From: Echinarachnius parma
Taxonomy: Eukaryota; Echinodermata; Echinoidea; Clypeasteroida; Echinarachniidae
Direction of reading: 5' to 3'
Assembly: GCA_037951105.1 (NCBI GenBank)
Contig: JBAMJV010003077.1
Span: 306,568-370,567, forward strand
DNA length: 64,000 nucleotides
In this document: positions 63,061 through 64,000 of the stretch, in pieces
How the letters are laid out: every line of letters starts with the position of its first letter
Position numbering within the stretch: position 1 is the stretch's first letter
Notes under the pieces: model-generated
The model's database searches: none
Seen by the model: the letters and a program-made list of their open reading frames with translations, nothing else
What the model was told of the DNA's origin: nothing
Made by a program: the position numbers and the translations under genes

Positions 63061-64000
63061 TATTGGTTATATATAAGTACTGGTTATGCTGATGGTAGTG
63101 AGGGTATTAGGGGTATATAATGGTGATTGTAATGGAGGTGGTGGTTGTAGAGATGAGGGAGTGGTACTGGTGGTAGTGGTGATTGTGGTAACAGTAGTAG
63201 CATACACACACATCAACAATAATTGTCAGCATGGAAATCTGAAATGGGGGGGGGGGGGGTCTTAATAGCTGACTACAAGCACGAAATATAGGGTCTTTTG
63301 AGCAACGAAAATCGTGATACGGGAGTTAAGGGGTTTATGAAGAATAAAACCTACGAAATATGGGCATAATACATGAACTTGGAGTTACCAAACGGGGACC
63401 GCGGAACTTTCTTTTTCTTTTGGCTTGAAAAATAAGCACAGAACAACATAACAGTCAAAATGTGGTCAGCCCCCCCCCCCCCTCCCCACACACACACACT
63501 TTCAAAACTGTTCCACGGCCCCTGCCCCTGCCCCTGCCGGAACCCCTCGAATGGAGGGTACTACATGTAGTCTAAGAAGCTGACTAGAAGGAGAATAATG
63601 GACTTGAGCCCCGACTACTTATCAAGTCAGTCATGACATCTACACTATACCCCACTAAACGGACTTGTAGTTAGTCATGTTAGTAAATGTGTTGTTTGTA
63701 TGGGATAATTCTGAGTGGGTAGGGCATACCCCCCCCCCCCCCCCCCCCCGTCCGTGATCGCCTATGATTGTAGGTAATAAATTGACACACCTTTTAATGT
63801 AACTTTTGTTCTTTGCTTTGTCTTCCCTCGCAACTATGTTTACAATTATTTACCACACTAAAAATAAAATGTCTCTTAAATCATACAAGGCTTACCCTAA
63901 ATATAGAGTCAGTAAACCAAATTATTTTTGATAGCGAAACGAAAATAATTTCAATTGAGGAATGCTTGTTGTTATCTAACTGGAAGGATAGTCAACATAT
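63061..64000. other. Low-complexity, G/C-tract-rich non-coding end of window
   Basis: GGT/GTA-rich sequence at 63075-63200 is followed by G14 (63246-63259), C13 (63470-63482), 'cccctgcccctgcccctg' near 63518, and C21 (63729-63749). No exon is recognised. Confidence 0.5.

Overview
This is a window of animal nuclear DNA: AT-rich, intron-bearing and dominated by transposable elements. It holds no prokaryotic operons, rRNA or CRISPR arrays. A tRNA-derived SINE with a 'TTATGCGCTATATAA' tail, several non-LTR retrotransposon families, many TTAA-flanked non-autonomous elements and 'ATGCCTCC...GGAGGCAT' elements with internal tandem repeats point to a marine invertebrate, most likely an echinoderm. 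The organism is an inference from repeat style, not from a marker gene.

Host genes, minus strand, left part. Six exons (38685-38964, 38346-38434, 33481-33634, 32973-33131, 26560-26724, 3774-3973) can be joined in compatible phase into the N-terminal two thirds of a bubblegum-type (ACSBG) long-chain acyl-CoA synthetase. Its ATP-binding P-loop is unrecognisable although the reading frame is open, so it looks like a pseudoenzyme or a very divergent paralogue. Its introns (one of about 22.6 kb) carry most of the transposons. Host genes, right part: an immunoglobulin-type membrane receptor locus on the minus strand (about 39.5-54.4 kb) with tandemly duplicated Ig exons and a transmembrane exon, then the 3' exons of an unidentified plus-strand gene (57708-57782, 58908-58980).

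Mobile elements. LINE-1 (6.3-12.76 kb, minus) is interrupted by three DNA elements. A Tc1-like transposase with an intron and a premature stop lies at 13.26-14.3 kb. An RTE-type LINE is split by about 10 kb of nested insertions (15372-25377), including a terminal-inverted-repeat element with a 413-bp tandem array and LINE-2, a nearly intact I-group LINE (19471-24771, minus). LINE-3 (28.6-31 kb, plus), LINE-4 (45.2-47.7 kb, minus) and LINE-5 (60-61.4 kb, plus) are decayed. Non-autonomous elements with TTAA target sites occur at 4221, 9871, 12094, 17274, 29728, 36575, 39525, 48878 and 54394. For five of them the pre-insertion site can be read, either from the interrupted LINE frame or from an empty paralogous copy.

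Structural DNA. The window contains a long inverted repeat (27531-28241), at least three palindromic foldback elements, a small inverted-repeat element holding a minisatellite plus TTAGGG-like repeats (35066-35294), and about thirteen poly-G/poly-C tracts of 13 bp or more.
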